A stretch of DNA of 64,000 nt from Plectrocnemia conspersa (GCA_009617715.1 VTFK01000364.1:434001-498000), one strand, 5' to 3'. Shown: positions 22,860-37,044, counted from the first letter of the stretch. The notes: generated by a model not told the origin, from the sequence alone. Translations and numbers: made by a program.

Positions 22860-25800
22860 TCCCACCGTACACACATAATATCTAATAATACATAATATAT
22901 ATAAAATATATAACTAATTATTATAAATTTCTTTAGTCAAATTATATATTATATATAGGACAACGGTGATTCATATTTCGTTGAATTATGTATGATACTC
23001 CTAAATTAGTTTTATCAAAAGCTCTATTAATTTAATTAAATAAACACATATGGTGTACATAAAAATTAAACCTAAATTTGCAAATGCGTTAAAATTAATT
23101 TAATTAACAAAATATAAGTCACGTACAAATGTACTCTATTCTTATTAACATCATGGTGTTCCTATGCGTATTTTCATTCCCAATTCTAATATTTAATTAA
23201 GTGTACCTGGAAAGCATATTCAAGGTTATTATCTAAATGTCAACACATTTTATATATTTATTCAGAAATTACATTACGATGAATTAAATAAGAGGGCTTT
23301 TGAGATTTTTTTTATGATATTTTTCATTAACAGTTCAGCTACTTTTACAGTAAATAAATCGTACAAATGTGAAAAATTAATAAATGGTACATTAAAATCA
23401 GTAAGTATTTGTGGTTACAATACGCAAAAAATATTCGTGGTTACTTTGTGGCGTGATGGTTAAAACTTTTATCTATATTAAGTACGAACCGTCTGAGGTA
23501 ATGTCGTCTATTGCAAAATCGATTTTGTGCAAATCGCCTTAGCGCCAGTGAGCTTGATATAGAATTTCATTTAAAATGAAAATTACTCTTTAAATTTGGC
23601 TTTAAAACTACCAATATGTATGTTTATTATATTATTCCATGGGAACATGGCAATCATCATTTTCCATTGCATATTTATAGTTATTGTGTTGTAAAATACT
23701 GTTATAAATTTGTATTGCTGCTCATTGAGTGATTTAATTTATTGATATAAATTCTATGGTCGGTCGATTTAATAAACACGTTTTTCAGATATTTATCTAA
23801 AATGCACGTAAATAAAATCGATATAAAAGTGCTTTATTATTAAATATTGTGAATATTTAAAAACTGATCCACTAAAAGTAATATTATAATATGTACATAA
23901 ATTTATATTAAAGTGTGTAGACTACGAATATGACACTAAACATAGTCACCTGACAAACCATAGAAAAATAACGACACACAGTAGCAAATAAATGTCACGT
24001 TCAATGTCAGTTAGTGGAGTTGATTCAAACCCTACAACTATTACTTTTCATTGTTAAACCTCACGTTTGCGGCTGACTGTGACTTGTTAACTTTTACATG
24101 CTGTAAATATTGGATTTGGGACTTGGTAATTTGTGTACACGTGAAATTTCCGACGACGGGTATTATAGACACGGCCACATTCACCACACACTTGATTACC
24201 GTGTTGTTGTTACTATATACATATGTATGTAACACAGAAAGCAGCATTGTAATTAGATAATGTTATTTTTTCAGCCAAATGAAAGCATATTGAAAACTTA
24301 TGTATTTTTTATACCTGAAAGTTAATTTTTTAATTCAAGCAATTTATCAGGTAGTTATTTCATCAATGAAACTACATCATTGTTCAGATATTCTAAATAA
24401 AACAACGATTTAATACGATTCAAAGAAAAAAATATTGCAGTAAATGTTATATATGAATTATGTGAATCTTGAACCAAAGTAAAGATGGTGACACTGGTTA
24501 TATCTTGGAGAAAAATTCTAAATAATGCTTAAAGTGATTTAGTGGATTATATTAAAAACAGAAGTGCATTCCCATTTTTTTAAAGATCTTATTTATATTG
24601 TATACTTAAAACTGATTTTTTTTTATGTTAGATTAAGTTTATTTTAATTACAAAATAAAGGTGTTTTTCCATATTTACGTGAAATATTATGTAATTAAAT
24701 TTAGAATAGAAGCAATGCTATTTATTTACATTGCAAGTGTGAATATCACAGCAATTTTTAAATTAAATTTAAATCAATTTTTCTTATTGTTCCTTCTCAT
24801 TTCTCTTTTACATATATTTGTAAACAATTAAAACATAAATATGTACGCAGTTCGATTCCCGCACTAAAGTCGTTAAGGTACACAACTATTATAACGCGCT
24901 TTCTGTTTATCATCGCAAGTCACTTATAATAATGAATTGATTAATTTATTTATTAATTTAAATTGAAAAATTCACAAAAAATTAATGTTAATGCATTATC
25001 GATCTAAATATGATTTGTCAAATAAAATATTCTTAAAAATATCTAAAATGCAGTAGGAAAACGACCATTAGTATTTTTTCGTGAAGCATGTTGTGTATTA
25101 TTGTTTTATTTTTCTTTCAGAAAAAATAAAGTTCAAACACTGTCTGATTCAAATAAGAAGCATAAATTCGATGCTTAGAAAAAGAAACTTTACTGTGAAA
25201 AAAAAAGTAAGCTTATGCATGCTCACAATCTAAAATAAATATTACATGTAACGAAAAAAAAATAAGGGGACGATAACCATACATATATGGTTTAAGCTTA
25301 AGGCGTAAAATTGCTTACTCCATATTTGACAACTTTACAAAATAAACAAAAAAATAAATAACCATCTTGAAAATATAAAAATAAGCAATATCTCAAGTTT
25401 TTAATGTTTAATTGGATATTTGGAGATATAATTTTTTTGAGCGTGTGTATTTCGATTAAAAGTACAATATGACATTGTTGTATTTTCACCCAAAAGTAGA
25501 GTTTTTACAGTAACACACAAAAAGTATGAATTTTGCGTATTCTCAAATATAAATAAATGTTATAAACCCCTGATTGGCCGATCCAATACATAACAATCTA
25601 CATATAATTATAAATGTATATTGTTTCATTAGACAAATTTTGTTTGCGGAATTTTTGAGTCTGAAATCTAATATAATTAATTTTTTACTGGAATTTTTGC
25701 TGATCGCAATTTTTGCTTGTCAAGTAATGACGATCAGATTTGTAATACATAAATTAGCCTGGATAATCGGGAAGTCAATTAACATATACATATATACACA

Positions 25801-26680
25801 AATGATTGTTTGTATTAAAGTTTACTCAAATTCATGAATAATTTAAAACACTATATATATATAAAAAAAAAAAAAATAAGCTAGACCAGTGAAGACGTCC
25901 CCAACGTGGCTTCTATAGGCTCTCCCTCTGTTTATTTGAGGAATCTGGAGGAGGGGGCTAATTCTGACTCCATGGAAAGTAAGGAGACGTAAAAGAGCAA
26001 GAGTGGGTAATATTTGTATCACTTATCCACTATACCTAACACACTACAGTTATGCATCGTCACAATAATTAAAAATTGTAATATGCATATTACAACCGAT
26101 GGGTCTAAAAAGGTAATGATAGATCCTAAAAGTGTTCGAATGTTAGTTACAAATGTATACCTGTAGTTCTGACATATTCAAATCTAATGCGCAGTAGTTG
26201 TAATACTATAAATAAGTGAGAAAACTTAAATCACTATTACTGTTTTCGAGCAGTTTCCCAATTTTTAAGTCGATATTACTTTGTGAAGGATTTAATTACT
26301 TGCACAATTTTTTATAATAAAGAGAAATTTCAAACAACGAAAATTAGGCTGACCAAAGTATTTTTCACTGCAATGGAAGAGAGATTATTGATGGTGTTAA
26401 TAAATGGACCATCTAATAACACATCCATTTCGATAAAACGTAAAAGTGAAAAGGATGCGCGGTAGACATTGTATTCTACCCTTCGCATTATATTATTGTG
26501 TTCTATACTTTGGTAACCGATCTCCGGAGTGACCACATGGACCGTTTCTCTTTTATGGCGTATACACATTTCGTAAGTGAGTCAAAGAAGCGATGCAATG
26601 GATATCAAACATCCTCATCTTTAGTCCAGAATCATTACAATAACATATCACGACAGATCCCAGCTGGTTTACAAAATCAC
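22860..26680. other. AT-rich stretch with no recognisable gene
   Basis: There are many short open frames on both strands. The opposite-strand pair at 24041-24260 overlap one another and resemble no family. A B-box-like GTTCGATTCCC sits at about 24850 without an A box. The segment 25875-26010 is somewhat GC-richer but unassigned. The plus frame at 26283-26465 is unassigned. Confidence 0.5.
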
Positions 26681-26689
26681 AGCCGACAA

Positions 26690-26875
26690 TAATTCAACTC
26701 GACACTCCAACGAGGACTCTCTAAATCGCACGACTTGTTATTTCAACTCCACCGCCTGATATCGGCATCTACATTTCTTTATATATGCGGTAATTTATAT
26801 ATGTTTGTGAAATAAATTATTACCAGCTTTATTTTTGGCTGCAAAGTCATACCCTTTCGGCCTCAAAATATACAT
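26690..26875 (+). mobile_element. Possible LTR 3' part
   Basis: This has the same layout as the LTR-like ends at 15339 and 37050: a GC-richer stretch, an AATAAA at 26811, then GGCTGCAAAGTCATACCC, comparable with GGCTTTGTAGTCATCACACC at 37341. The similarity is short, so the assignment is tentative. Confidence 0.35.
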
Positions 26876-26879
26876 TTTT

Positions 26880-29800
26880 CTACAGATTTAATTTAAGTAT
26901 TATTATATATTGAAAGCAAACTTTAACGACTTTTGGAACAGGTTGCACATAAAGTTTACATTGTGTATCTTTAGTCATATCTAAACGAATTAGGTATAAG
27001 TCATACGCAATTGATCTTCATTTATGCTTATGATGCGAATGTCAGGGTCAGTGTTGCGAATTTAATTAGGGTTCAAGTATACACAGCGTATATGAGCATG
27101 TGTTTCCTATAAATTCTGAGTATCACAGAATCGTCACGTATCTTCTACGTTTGAGTATGGTAAGCTTTGCGAGTTCACGTAACATATAATATACGCAATA
27201 TTTAACCAAACCTCGAGAGACGGTAGTAACCGATGATGTTTACTATATACACACGAATGATAAATGCTTAAATTTTGTCTTTTTATAGATAATATATATA
27301 GGAAAAGGACATATATTATACGCACCAATGTAAACATGTCGTATTTGTGTGTTTTATTTGTGTTTACGTAAACGGAAACGATCGTGCGTACGAATTCGAA
27401 ATGTGTACTAATGTGAGATATATATTGTAGTACGAGCACAATGAAATGATAAATAGTAAATGAAAATATTTTTAGTTTCAAAACTGCTGACCTATTTGTT
27501 TTCATTTGTGTAGAAAAAGGGCTAAATATAAACGAAAAATGCTGAATCGTTAATGCTATTCAAAAATTTAAAGTCGACAACGAAACTTTATTTTAAACCC
27601 TTGTCTTGATATAACTATATTTATTTAATGGAACAATATTCAAGTATGCTCTAACTAACGTATCGTACATAAGGTAAATTGTCAATTAATTGTCAAAGTG
27701 ACACAGTAAATTGGGGGTCAGTGTCGGATGCAAGAGAGTCCTAATGGATTGAAGTGGTGTAGCAGTCCGAAGTTCTTGAATAACTGACGATGGTGCCACA
27801 AAGTGAGTGCTTATACAAGTTATTGTAAACCCTTTTATAATAAAAATTAAAGCATTACATATTTAAGAAAATAAAGAAAGATAACGGTGCATACCTAAAA
27901 TATTTGAGCATCATTTAATTTCAATAATTTTAGCTCTTTATAGCCATCGTCGAAACTATCTTTGTGCTTAGCAAGATATCTCGTGCGAAAGGAGTGTTCT
28001 CTAGCACTGACATCCTGGCTGTGACGAGCAAGAATAAGGGACGCGATTGCGACTCTCTAGGGCACTCGCAGCTAAAAGTAACGGATCATTGACGGATTGG
28101 CAATACTGCCCCTAAGCAATTTAAAAAAATGCTTCAGCAACTATGAGGTTTTTATAAGGTTTTCAATAAAATATTTGAATTATTTGACCGATTTTTAACT
28201 ATATAAATATTTTAATAATTGATCGAATATTTGTTTACACAATCTTAGAATGAAATAATTTGTATATTTGAGCAACAGACGTAGTCGTTTTCTCTCTCAA
28301 TATACTAAAGTGACTAGTGCCGCTCCAAGGTCAATGGTCCTTTATGCGCCATTATTTTGTTTCAAAACGCTAGACAATGAGACGCTTCTTCTTTTACACA
28401 AAAATGCTTTTACGCCTTTAATTTTTTTTGTTATTAGAATGTTAATCGGCTGTATCTACTACGACTGAAATTCGCAGAATTCGTTCTTTGAACGAAACAA
28501 AGCGGTTGAAAGGCCAATACTATATGATCGTTTAACTCTTATCTCAAAAACAGGTGTGCGTCGCAAATTTCAATCAGTTTAATAATTCGACCGTAGTTAA
28601 TTTATTTCTAGCTATTTAATTTATATGGAAATCCGCACAAAATAAACGTCGATACGGATCCAATCTTTATTGTCAGCTATTTTATATACAATACATGTAT
28701 AAAATCTAACTGACTAAAAGACTGTTCGAGAAACCGAAGATGCTTATCTTTTAAAAAAGTAGCTCATGAAAAAATTTTGAAAGTCGGTATAGACTATATC
28801 GACCTAGATTTTATTGTTTAGTTGGGAAAATATTTAACAAATTGATTAATATTTATAGTCTTTGAAAGGATTTTGTAAACGTTCTTGTTTACGTTTTCAA
28901 AACTCAGGTGGCGATCTATTACTTGGGTGATCTTAAATGGCGGATTAAAATGACGCGTTCTAACGTGCTATTAGATAACATCTCGTACATCATTCGCTTA
29001 GTGTAAATGTTTATATTTATTTTGTAAAATGCTTGAATAGACTTTGCGGCTCGCAATTTTGGAAAACGCTGTGAAAATATTATATAAAGTGAACGGTATA
29101 CTGATACGAAATGGATGCAAAATTTGAATCCATATTAAACGAACTAAAAAAATTGTGATTGATAACTAACCATATCAGTGTTGAGAATATATGTATAATG
29201 TCTTGATGATGGATTACGTGTAATAAATTATAGTATCACGTATCACGTGATAATATCAAAGAAGGGCGAATTGCAAGGCATATAATGATCGATAATATAT
29301 TATATGCGTAATAATTTTTCAATTTTAAGATTTTTTTGGTAAAATAAACTAGAATGATTTTTATTTGCTTATCCTCCTCACAACTTTTATTTAATATTTA
29401 TATTTTTATAAAGCAACGGAGTTTAAATGAAAGATTTTAAGGTTTGATAACTCGGTAATGACAATGAGTATTCAAATGAGAGACACATTATTTTGAATGG
29501 CAACCATGGGACTTTCAAATAACTTATAATATCAATTACATTGGCTTAGTATTAAATGTATAAAAATAATATTTATATGTAATATTCCTAATTAACAATA
29601 AATTTATTTTTATTTTAATTTATGAAAAATATCTTTTGGTTTAACTAATTATGTTTTTTTGATTAACCATTTATTTAAATGAAAAATATTTTTTATAGCT
29701 ACTATATTTGCAAATATTTGACATCCGTTTTCAATGCGTTTTTATATTCAATGTCTATGAAATGGAATGTCGAATTGTAATATCGGAATAGATGTTTTGG

Positions 29801-30790
29801 TATGTTCATTTAATTTAGCATCGGTTGCGGTGCTATTGTGAATTTTCAATTATGCTGTAATACCTGCAATAAGAGTGTGAAATTATGGAAACGTGCTGGT
29901 ACAGATATAAATAGGTATAATATATCAAAAACATAGTTCATGAATGATTGAATTTTGCGCATTTGCATAATTGATTGGTCATTCTATGTATGTATTATAT
30001 AATGTTACGTGAAGCTAAAGATAAAAATAACATACTTTTTATATATATATTTAATATTCTGCAAATGTAAGAGTAAAAGAATATTACTCGGAATCAAAAG
30101 ATAAGGCTGCGTCAATATTCATGGAAAATATCGTAAAATTGAGAATGTAACATATCGGCGAAAATACCTTTGTTGGAAATAGTGTCTTTTTATACGTTCT
30201 ATGCGGTTGAGGTAAAGTGAGGTTACTGTATTATCATTGGCTTTTTTTCTTCGGCTATTTTACAATTTTTGTTTCATTTATCTATGAGATGTGATTTTAG
30301 TGCAGTAAAATATTCTAATGGAAAAATAATGTTCAATAGTTATTTATTGAAAATTAAAAAAAAAAAGTAATTTGCGCTATGTGCCTCCTTTTAAAATAAA
30401 CATCCCACATTGGAATTAATTATCACAAATATTTTTAGCTCTTGACATACGCAGATAAAGTATAATGGTACTTAATTGCTTTCAGCGAGAATACTGACCA
30501 AAAGGATGCTGCACATTTACAAATTTTATTTGCGCATGTACTCCTAAATATAATAATATTGCATAACTTATATTAATAGATCGTATTACTAGTTAAGATA
30601 TATTTTAAAAAATATAATTTTCCTTGGGACAAAATTGTAAGTGTTATTATTTAAGAACCACAAATTTAATTGAAAATAAATATATTGTGTATCAAAACTG
30701 GCCTTATTATTTTTAATTTACAATGGACTTTATGACATTCACATGATTTGATAATTAGCTTCACGATAACGATATCTAATATAATAAAAA
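26880..30790. other. AT-rich stretch with no recognisable gene
   Basis: The longest open frame is 123 codons on the minus strand (27134-27505). It is hydrophobic and rich in Tyr, Ile and Phe, as expected of AT-rich non-coding DNA, and I do not recognise it. A somewhat GC-richer block at 27960-28110 could not be assigned. Confidence 0.5.
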
Positions 30791-30800
30791 TATAATAACG

Positions 30801-31298
30801 TGCCCTAAAATATTCAAAGATGACAGTAAGAGTCTGTTGAAGTCCCCGATAAGCATGTGGTATTGTAACTTGACCACGTGACTACGATGCAGCGCTCGAC
30901 ATGCGTGTTAACCATAGGACGCCTACGCGCATACTGAAATTGAAGCGAGTTACACGTTCTATTTCAGTTTCCGAAACACCATATCATTATCTCTCTCTCT
31001 CTCGTCACTTAACACGCGAAAGTGCGAAAGGGGAAGTATCTCACCGCTCGCGCTCGAAATAGCAGCTCCAACTTCGGACCCTTTGACTCCGGTCCTTTTG
31101 CCGACAATGTTCGGAAGCGCTCGACTGAACGACGGCAAGTCGACTGAATTACCCCCACTTTACTTCCCATTCTCGGTAACCTCGGACAACTTCCGAGAGA
31201 TTTTAGAGCGGACAGAACCAAACTCGACCGAAGTAACCCATTATATTCTCCATCTTTGGCCAACCTTGAACAACTTCCAGAGAGTGTAGTGCAGGCAT
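30801..31298 (+). mobile_element. Family A repeat, copy 2 (3' half only)
   Basis: It begins TGCCCTAAAATATTCAAAGA and ends CTTCCAGAGAGTGTAGTGCA, closely matching the second half of copy 1 (19302-19781). The conserved core includes GAAGTATCTCACCGCTCGCG. The 5' half seen in copies 1 and 3 is absent. Open frames on both strands in this block are accidental. Confidence 0.82.
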
Positions 31299-31499
31299 TT
31301 GATTTTTATATTCAAATAAAATTAAATTCGTAAATTTTAACAATATTTTATGGCTTATATTAAATATTTAAAAAGTTGTTAAACGTAAAATATCAGAACC
31401 TTTACATATTTATTACGTTGGAAATTATAAATTAAATCAATTACAGTAGAAATAATAGCAATTACAATACATATGATATGCTTTTCAATTATTTCTCGT

Positions 31500-31875
31500 C
31501 GATATTTTTTTGGTGGTTTCTAAAGAATAATAAATTAAAAATAATAATAATAAAGAGTATTCTGTGTACTAATTTGCATCCTACTAAATACTCCATTTAT
31601 TGTTCAGAGCATTTCGAAGAAAATGTAATTAATAAAACAATGGTTGGAATTCACATATAGGATAATGTAGTTCAGACAATATGTTCAACTTTTCAACAAG
31701 TGTTTGGTTTCAAATGCTTGAACTTTTATATTTAACTTTTCAAATGGAATTAACTGTTCGTGATAAGAAAAAATTTCGTCGCATGACTCCTAAACGAGCA
31801 TGTGTTTCAAATGTCGACTTGCCAATTGAAAACAAATTAAAAATAATTAAGATAAAGAAATTACTATGCTAAATT
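31500..31875 (+). pseudogene. THAP-domain relic, P-element-like
   Basis: The translation contains LHPTKYSIYCSEHFEENVIN, then KTMVGIHI-DNVVQTI. The spacing CSEHF (C-x2-H) after W/P-K-S and the following basic stretch fit the second half of a THAP zinc finger, as found at the N-terminus of P-element transposases and their host derivatives. The first Cys pair is not convincing and stops follow. A downstream open frame (31681-31872) is basic and could be the continuation. Confidence 0.5.
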
Positions 31876-31899
31876 AATTGTGAAAAATGGTATTGTATA

Positions 31900-32750
31900 T
31901 TTTGTATAATTACTGTAAAAAGAATATATGACACAATTGAAGGGCATTCAATTCCTTATATTATTAAAATCTGAATCGATACATCCTTGTACCTAAAATA
32001 ACTAATGTTTATTCGTTTTCTTAAGCTTTAAAATAATTATTTTAATAGGATATATAAATATGCCTTAAAAATTAGCGTTTAATTTATGCAGAAGGATACT
32101 TAGTGTAATATTAAACACGAAGCAACATGCTAAAGAATTAAGTTAATAGAAACTAAGCTATATCTGAAAACGGAATTAATAGCTTGGTATGAGTGTGCTA
32201 AAAATTTTCTCATTTTTTTTCACTTCAAAAGTACTATTAAAAGTCCATAAAAAAATCAGATTAGATCTTCAACTACTCTAAGGTGAAAAGCATGCAAATA
32301 TATTCGAGTTCTAGAGAATGGATTTATATTTATACAGCATGTTAATTATCGATCGGCTTTTGTAGCTACGTATACGAGTAATTAGTGTTATACAAGTACA
32401 TAATATGCGTGTTTTTGAGATTCGCGATTACTCAACAATGTCGTGACTCTTGTGGTGTGAACTTTAATTACCGTTAATCAGTTTTAAGAAGCTGCAAAAT
32501 TATGTTTGAGAAATTAATTTGTGATAACGAGGGAAGTAAATCCATAGTTTCTTGATCCGAAAGTTATAAAAGTCTCGCAGCTGATCTGTTTTTAGGCACC
32601 AAACGTGTGCTGAATAACATTCAATCTAATCATTTGTAAACTGTTTCATAAATCACAGTTATGGACACTCCATAAAGTTTATCGATCGTTAGACGCGTAT
32701 TTTATAAGTTATTGAAGAGATCAGGACATCCGTCTGCTCTCGACTAATTA
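31900..32750. other. AT-rich stretch with no recognisable gene
   Basis: I see no coding exon, RNA gene or defined repeat here. Confidence 0.5.
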
Positions 32751-32789
32751 AATCTTTGACAATATACGACAACATTTTTTGTTGGAGTC

Positions 32790-33360
32790 GTATATACGGA
32801 TTTTTAAAAGGCTTTGACAAGGTTTGTCATAGATTGTCAAAGATTAAAAAGATTGTCTAATCTCGGTTGCTCAGATACTTTACCTCGGTTATTCTAGTTA
32901 TTTGAGTGTACATACAGTTTGTAGCCTATGGCAACCGATTGACGAATAAATATTTCACATATTCAGGGGTTCTTCAAGGACCTAACCTGGCCGTCTGTTT
33001 TTATTTATTTTTAATGAAATAAATACAAATTCAATTTTTTTCTGTATGCAGATGATTTAAAATTGTTTAGATGGATTCGATCTGTTGCGGATCGAATTTG
33101 TCTTTCTTCAACCAGTGCCCTTGCACTATTGTGTCATTTTCTTAATAACATTCGCCATCAGATTATTTCTATAATCTCGAAAGATATCGGAATCACTTTT
33201 AAGAGCAAGAAGAGATTCTCTCTACACGTTAACGACGTCTGCTCGTTTGTTCTGAAGGGTTCCGTTGACAATAAACTTTTCTCTAAAAATTCCTGTTTTA
33301 GGTTCTGAAGCGTATTGGTTTCAAATGTAATTTAAATTAATAAATAAATTCATATTAAAA
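32790..33360 (+). mobile_element. LINE reverse transcriptase relic
   Basis: Read with frameshifts, the plus strand gives GFDKVCHRL (the AFDxVxHxxL motif), then TQ/QFVAYGNRLTNKYFTYSGV, LQGPNLA (SGVPQGSNLGP) and LYADDLKLFRWIRSVADRIC. These are the successive reverse transcriptase motifs of jockey/CR1-type LINEs. The family resembles the minus-strand copies at 1 and 5180, which carry the next part of the protein (compare YADYFQLFKCNRSVANS). The 81-codon frame at 33063-33308 is part of it. Confidence 0.75.
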
Positions 33361-33399
33361 CGGTATTGCTATCACGATTTATATATATATACATAATGT

Positions 33400-33950
33400 G
33401 ACGTTTTGAGCGAGAACATTCCGTTTTTAGGTAGCCTATATCGTTGTTCCTAAGCACATATTGTCCCGCTTTCAGAAAAAGAAAAACCCATGGTAACAAT
33501 TTAAAAAAAAGGCATGAAAAATAAAGAAAAATTGACGGCAGCGCTTAGTAGTGCGGCGATTATGGTGTCGGGCTCATCAACTGAACCACTCCCCTATTTA
33601 AAATTAAATGAAAAGATTAACTCATACTATCAGTTACACGCGCTATAAAATATTTTTTTACCGTTGAAGAAAAAATACCGCGTGAGGCCAATCAAATAAT
33701 TAAAATAAATCATTGAGAAAAGATAACGCGCGCAGACGTTTACAATCTGCCTTATCGGACAACAGAAATGTATATTCTTAGAAATTCGCCACCCTTCTCT
33801 GATTGGTCGTCCCGCCGAAAAGAGACTAGTAGTTGGCACTCTAGCAACAAGGAAATTCCCCTTCTGAAAAATTTGAGAATCCACATTGAAATTCAAAACA
33901 TTTAAACCTCAAAAGACTACCAGCTTGGACCGTAATATAGAAAAGGCTGA
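33400..33950. other. Mixed stretch, no recognisable gene
   Basis: It contains a segment (33540-33600) loosely resembling the start of a tRNA-type SINE but without a B box. The 88-codon minus frame (33630-33896) is not recognised. Confidence 0.4.
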
Positions 33951-34112
33951 TTCAACTTCGGACCAGCATAGATCGCAGAAACTGTCGTTTCTTTCTCCTC
34001 ATCCGTTGATCCAGCTCGACGTCCGGAATCTAGAGTGACCCACTTCGAAGACGCCTGCAGCTTACGTACGCACGGTTTATAAAAGAAAAAAGTACTCCAC
34101 AGGACGTTAGAT

Positions 34113-34880
34113 ATGAAAAGTGCCGTACAGAATGTGCTCGTTCAAACACACAGAAGCTATTGTTGTAAATGTGTTAGTGGCAATAGTAATAGGAGAATTA
34201 AAAGATCGCCTTACCGGATTCATACCTGTGTTACTATAATAACTGATGTTTCAAACCACGGTTCAAAGAAAATATTCTCTGTTTTAGTTCGCTTCCTTTT
34301 ACAATACAAAGACGCACAAGTTAGAATTTCAAAACCAACCGGGCGAAACATCAGACGAATAATTTGACTTCAAAAATCGTGGCATTTTGTGGAGATAATG
34401 CTAACTGAAATTTTGGCGGATAGAAGACGAGGCGTCAGTGATGTTTATGTAAAACTAAATTTATCTCTCGGAAAAACATTGATAGGAATTGGGTGTTAAG
34501 CTTACACAATTCACAACGCGATTAAGACTGTTGCAGATTGTGTACTTGTATACTTGAAATGCGTTATTGTAAAAATATATTCACATTTTTATATCTATAT
34601 ATATTGTTCGCGTGAAAGCTTTGAAAGAATTTTGTAATGTAGTTGACACAGAGTATCAAAAATTGAAGAAAAATTAGATGGCCTGCGCTTATTCCTGCTA
34701 TTGAAAGTGTTTTATAACTGTACAAGTAGGGCATACCCGGCCAAATTCATGACCCACTTCTCGGATATTTTTCCATTATTTAACCCGGTTCGATTTCGGG
34801 TAATATTTGCCCACTATTATGTACTGACACAGAGATATCAATTATATTATATATTAAAATATTTGATTTTCGTAGTAGTA
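34113..34880 (+). pseudogene. hAT transposase relic (ZBED/KIAA-type)
   Basis: The reading across frames is TDVSNHGSKKIFSVLVRFLL, then FCGDNA-like, GVSDVYVKLNLSLGKTLIGI, GC-AYTIHNAIKTVADC and a W-ALIPAIE block. The order D-xSNHGxxKxFP...FxGDNxxxNxGG...LGxxxIGxGCxAHxxHN belongs to hAT transposases, covering part of the catalytic core. Numerous stops are present. No ends or target duplication were found. Confidence 0.68.
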
Positions 34881-34889
34881 TCTAATTAA

Positions 34890-36460
34890 AAAATAATAAA
34901 AATGTTCGAAAAGAAAATTAAGACCGATTAAAGCTTTCGTGTTGATTTTTATTCCTAATTTTAGTACTACATGTCGCTATAAATCAATGTGAATATGGGA
35001 ATAAACACATTTTCGTCTTTAATTAGATCTTACATCAGAACAACTGGCAACAGCTATAAAACACCCGAAGCTACTATTGTGATTCAATATTTAAAAAAAA
35101 TGTAATCGAATAAATAGCAAGTTGTTTTCTCTTGAAGCTATTTAAGTTGCTTTTCAACTGGCGCGTATTATCAATAACTTAAGTTCCTTCAATTTCCTAC
35201 AAGCGATATTGCGATGTCACGGTGTGAGACTCCATTTAATTCAATTTCTAATGGATTTTTCAATAAAAGTTTCCAGTTGCTAGTTGTCGGTTGTTCTTAT
35301 TTGAAAGCCGCTTTAATGTGTCAGTTGCATGAATCGCATGTGCGAACAATGCCTTCACAACTATCTGCGTTTCTATTCAAATATTTCAACAGCATATTAC
35401 ATAGAAAATATATACATATATTTTATTTTAATTAGGCATTAAAAATATTTGGGCCATTATATTTAATAAATAACCGTTTATTTATTCACTAGGTGTATCA
35501 AGGTGCGTAAGATTTTGTCGAGCTTATCGTTTATTCTCACATTTTATACTATTGTCTGTGAAACGCATGTCAATAAATTGTCTGTATTTGACAGGCAAGT
35601 ATTAATGTTGTTTGTGTTTGAAAATCTTTTTTTTACGCATTATGTCACGTTTTTACTTTGAAAATGACAAATGGAATAAAATAGTGATGCAAATTAAAGA
35701 GAGAATAGAACAGAAAACAATTAGAGCGATTTTATGGAATAAATAATCGGTTATTTATTCATTAGGTTATGGCATAATACCAGAAGCAGACTAATTCATT
35801 CCAAAATTTAAATTTCAACACAAAATAGCATCGTAAATAAAATTATGATGAATTTGGTTAGGTGCAGTTGTTACAGCGGAACTGCCATGATGTACCAAGA
35901 CCAAAAAGCACGTCAAGTTCTAACGAATGTCCAGGTACTACCGATTATTATTTATTTTATAGCTAATAGATAATAAATTTGAAGTTTTGCGCTATTTGAG
36001 TGAGGCAACCCAAATGAAATGGCAATATTTTTTAACAATAGGAGTGTTCAACTTACGGGCCGCATGCGGCAAACAACACTAGTTTATACGGTCAGTGTAT
36101 TAATATTGTTAAAACTAAATTAATATTAAAATTTTAGTATTTTTTAATATGGCTTCTATTATACATTATATGGTAAATGAAAAAGATCGTTTCACTAAAA
36201 AAATCGATGATTTTTGATGAATAAAATAAAGCATTATGTTTTTTTTTTACATATACAGACATAAAATATATAAGCTTAAAACGGCACATTATTATAAAAT
36301 TTTAAATACCAGATATGTACGGTCTAACTAGATTTTAATTAATCATCAGTGAGACTAGGAAAATCTAGGTAATTAAAATCTGTGATGATCGATCTGAATT
36401 ATAATTATATAATAATCACTAATTCTGATCTCTCAGATACGATATAAAATTAAAAATACT
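34890..36460. other. AT-rich stretch with paired short repeats, no gene
   Basis: AATAAATAACCGTTTATTTA at about 35465 and AATAAATAATCGGTTATTTA at about 35743 are near-identical direct repeats, each an imperfect palindrome. A fragment CTTACGGGCCGCATGCGGC at about 36051 resembles ends of hAT MITEs. No supported gene. Confidence 0.5.
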
Positions 36461-36464
36461 AAGT

Positions 36465-36545
36465 TCCATATAGGATTCGAACCCAAATCAATCAGATCAA
36501 TAGTCGGAGACGTATGTCTATCGTGCATTAATGCATTAATTAATT
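36465..36545 (-). mobile_element. tRNA-derived SINE fragment
   Basis: The minus strand contains a canonical Pol III B box GGGTTCGAATCC (RC of 36474-36485) preceded by TACGTCTCCGACTATTGATC. That spacing matches the SINE at 57189 (TAGCGTCTCAGACTAGTGAC before GGTTCGAGCC). The A box is poorly preserved and a cloverleaf cannot be folded, so it is not a tRNA gene. Confidence 0.5.
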
Positions 36546-37044
36546 TCGGTGAAAAATCATACGTCTCAACAACAAATATTTAGTAAAATAAGTTTTCATT
36601 CATCAGTCAAAGCAAGTAATGTGGTAAAAATTTTTTTACACAAATCAAGTTCGATATCTGGCGATAAATATTAGTGGAAGTCAAAACGAAATGTTTGCAA
36701 ATCGTAATTAATTGGAAATCCCTGTCCCATTCTCAACTACCTGCTCTGTATGCAGCTGTAAATTCCGTATTGTGCCTTCATAGGCTTATGTTTTAACTTT
36801 TTAAGTAGTGAGTTAATTAATACATATTTAATATTTTTTTACTATATACCTGAGAGTGAGTTAATTTTACGTATTTTTCCATAATATTTTCTGTTATTAT
36901 TTTTAAATGATCATCCAAGGAAACGAGACAATAGCGTAAAGGATTTGGACCACACAGCTCTGAAATATAAATAGCTGTGAATAATCTATGTATATTTCTT
37001 TGTTGCGAAATGATCACTGATATAATAAATCAAGATGCCCATCG

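Noticed and set aside
27134..27505. 123-codon hydrophobic minus-strand frame, considered as a chemoreceptor fragment
   Set aside because: It has no conserved receptor motif, and its Tyr/Ile/Phe richness is what AT-rich non-coding sequence gives.
36465..36545. Possible tRNA gene on the minus strand
   Set aside because: A B box is present, but no acceptor stem or cloverleaf can be formed; it fits a SINE relic.
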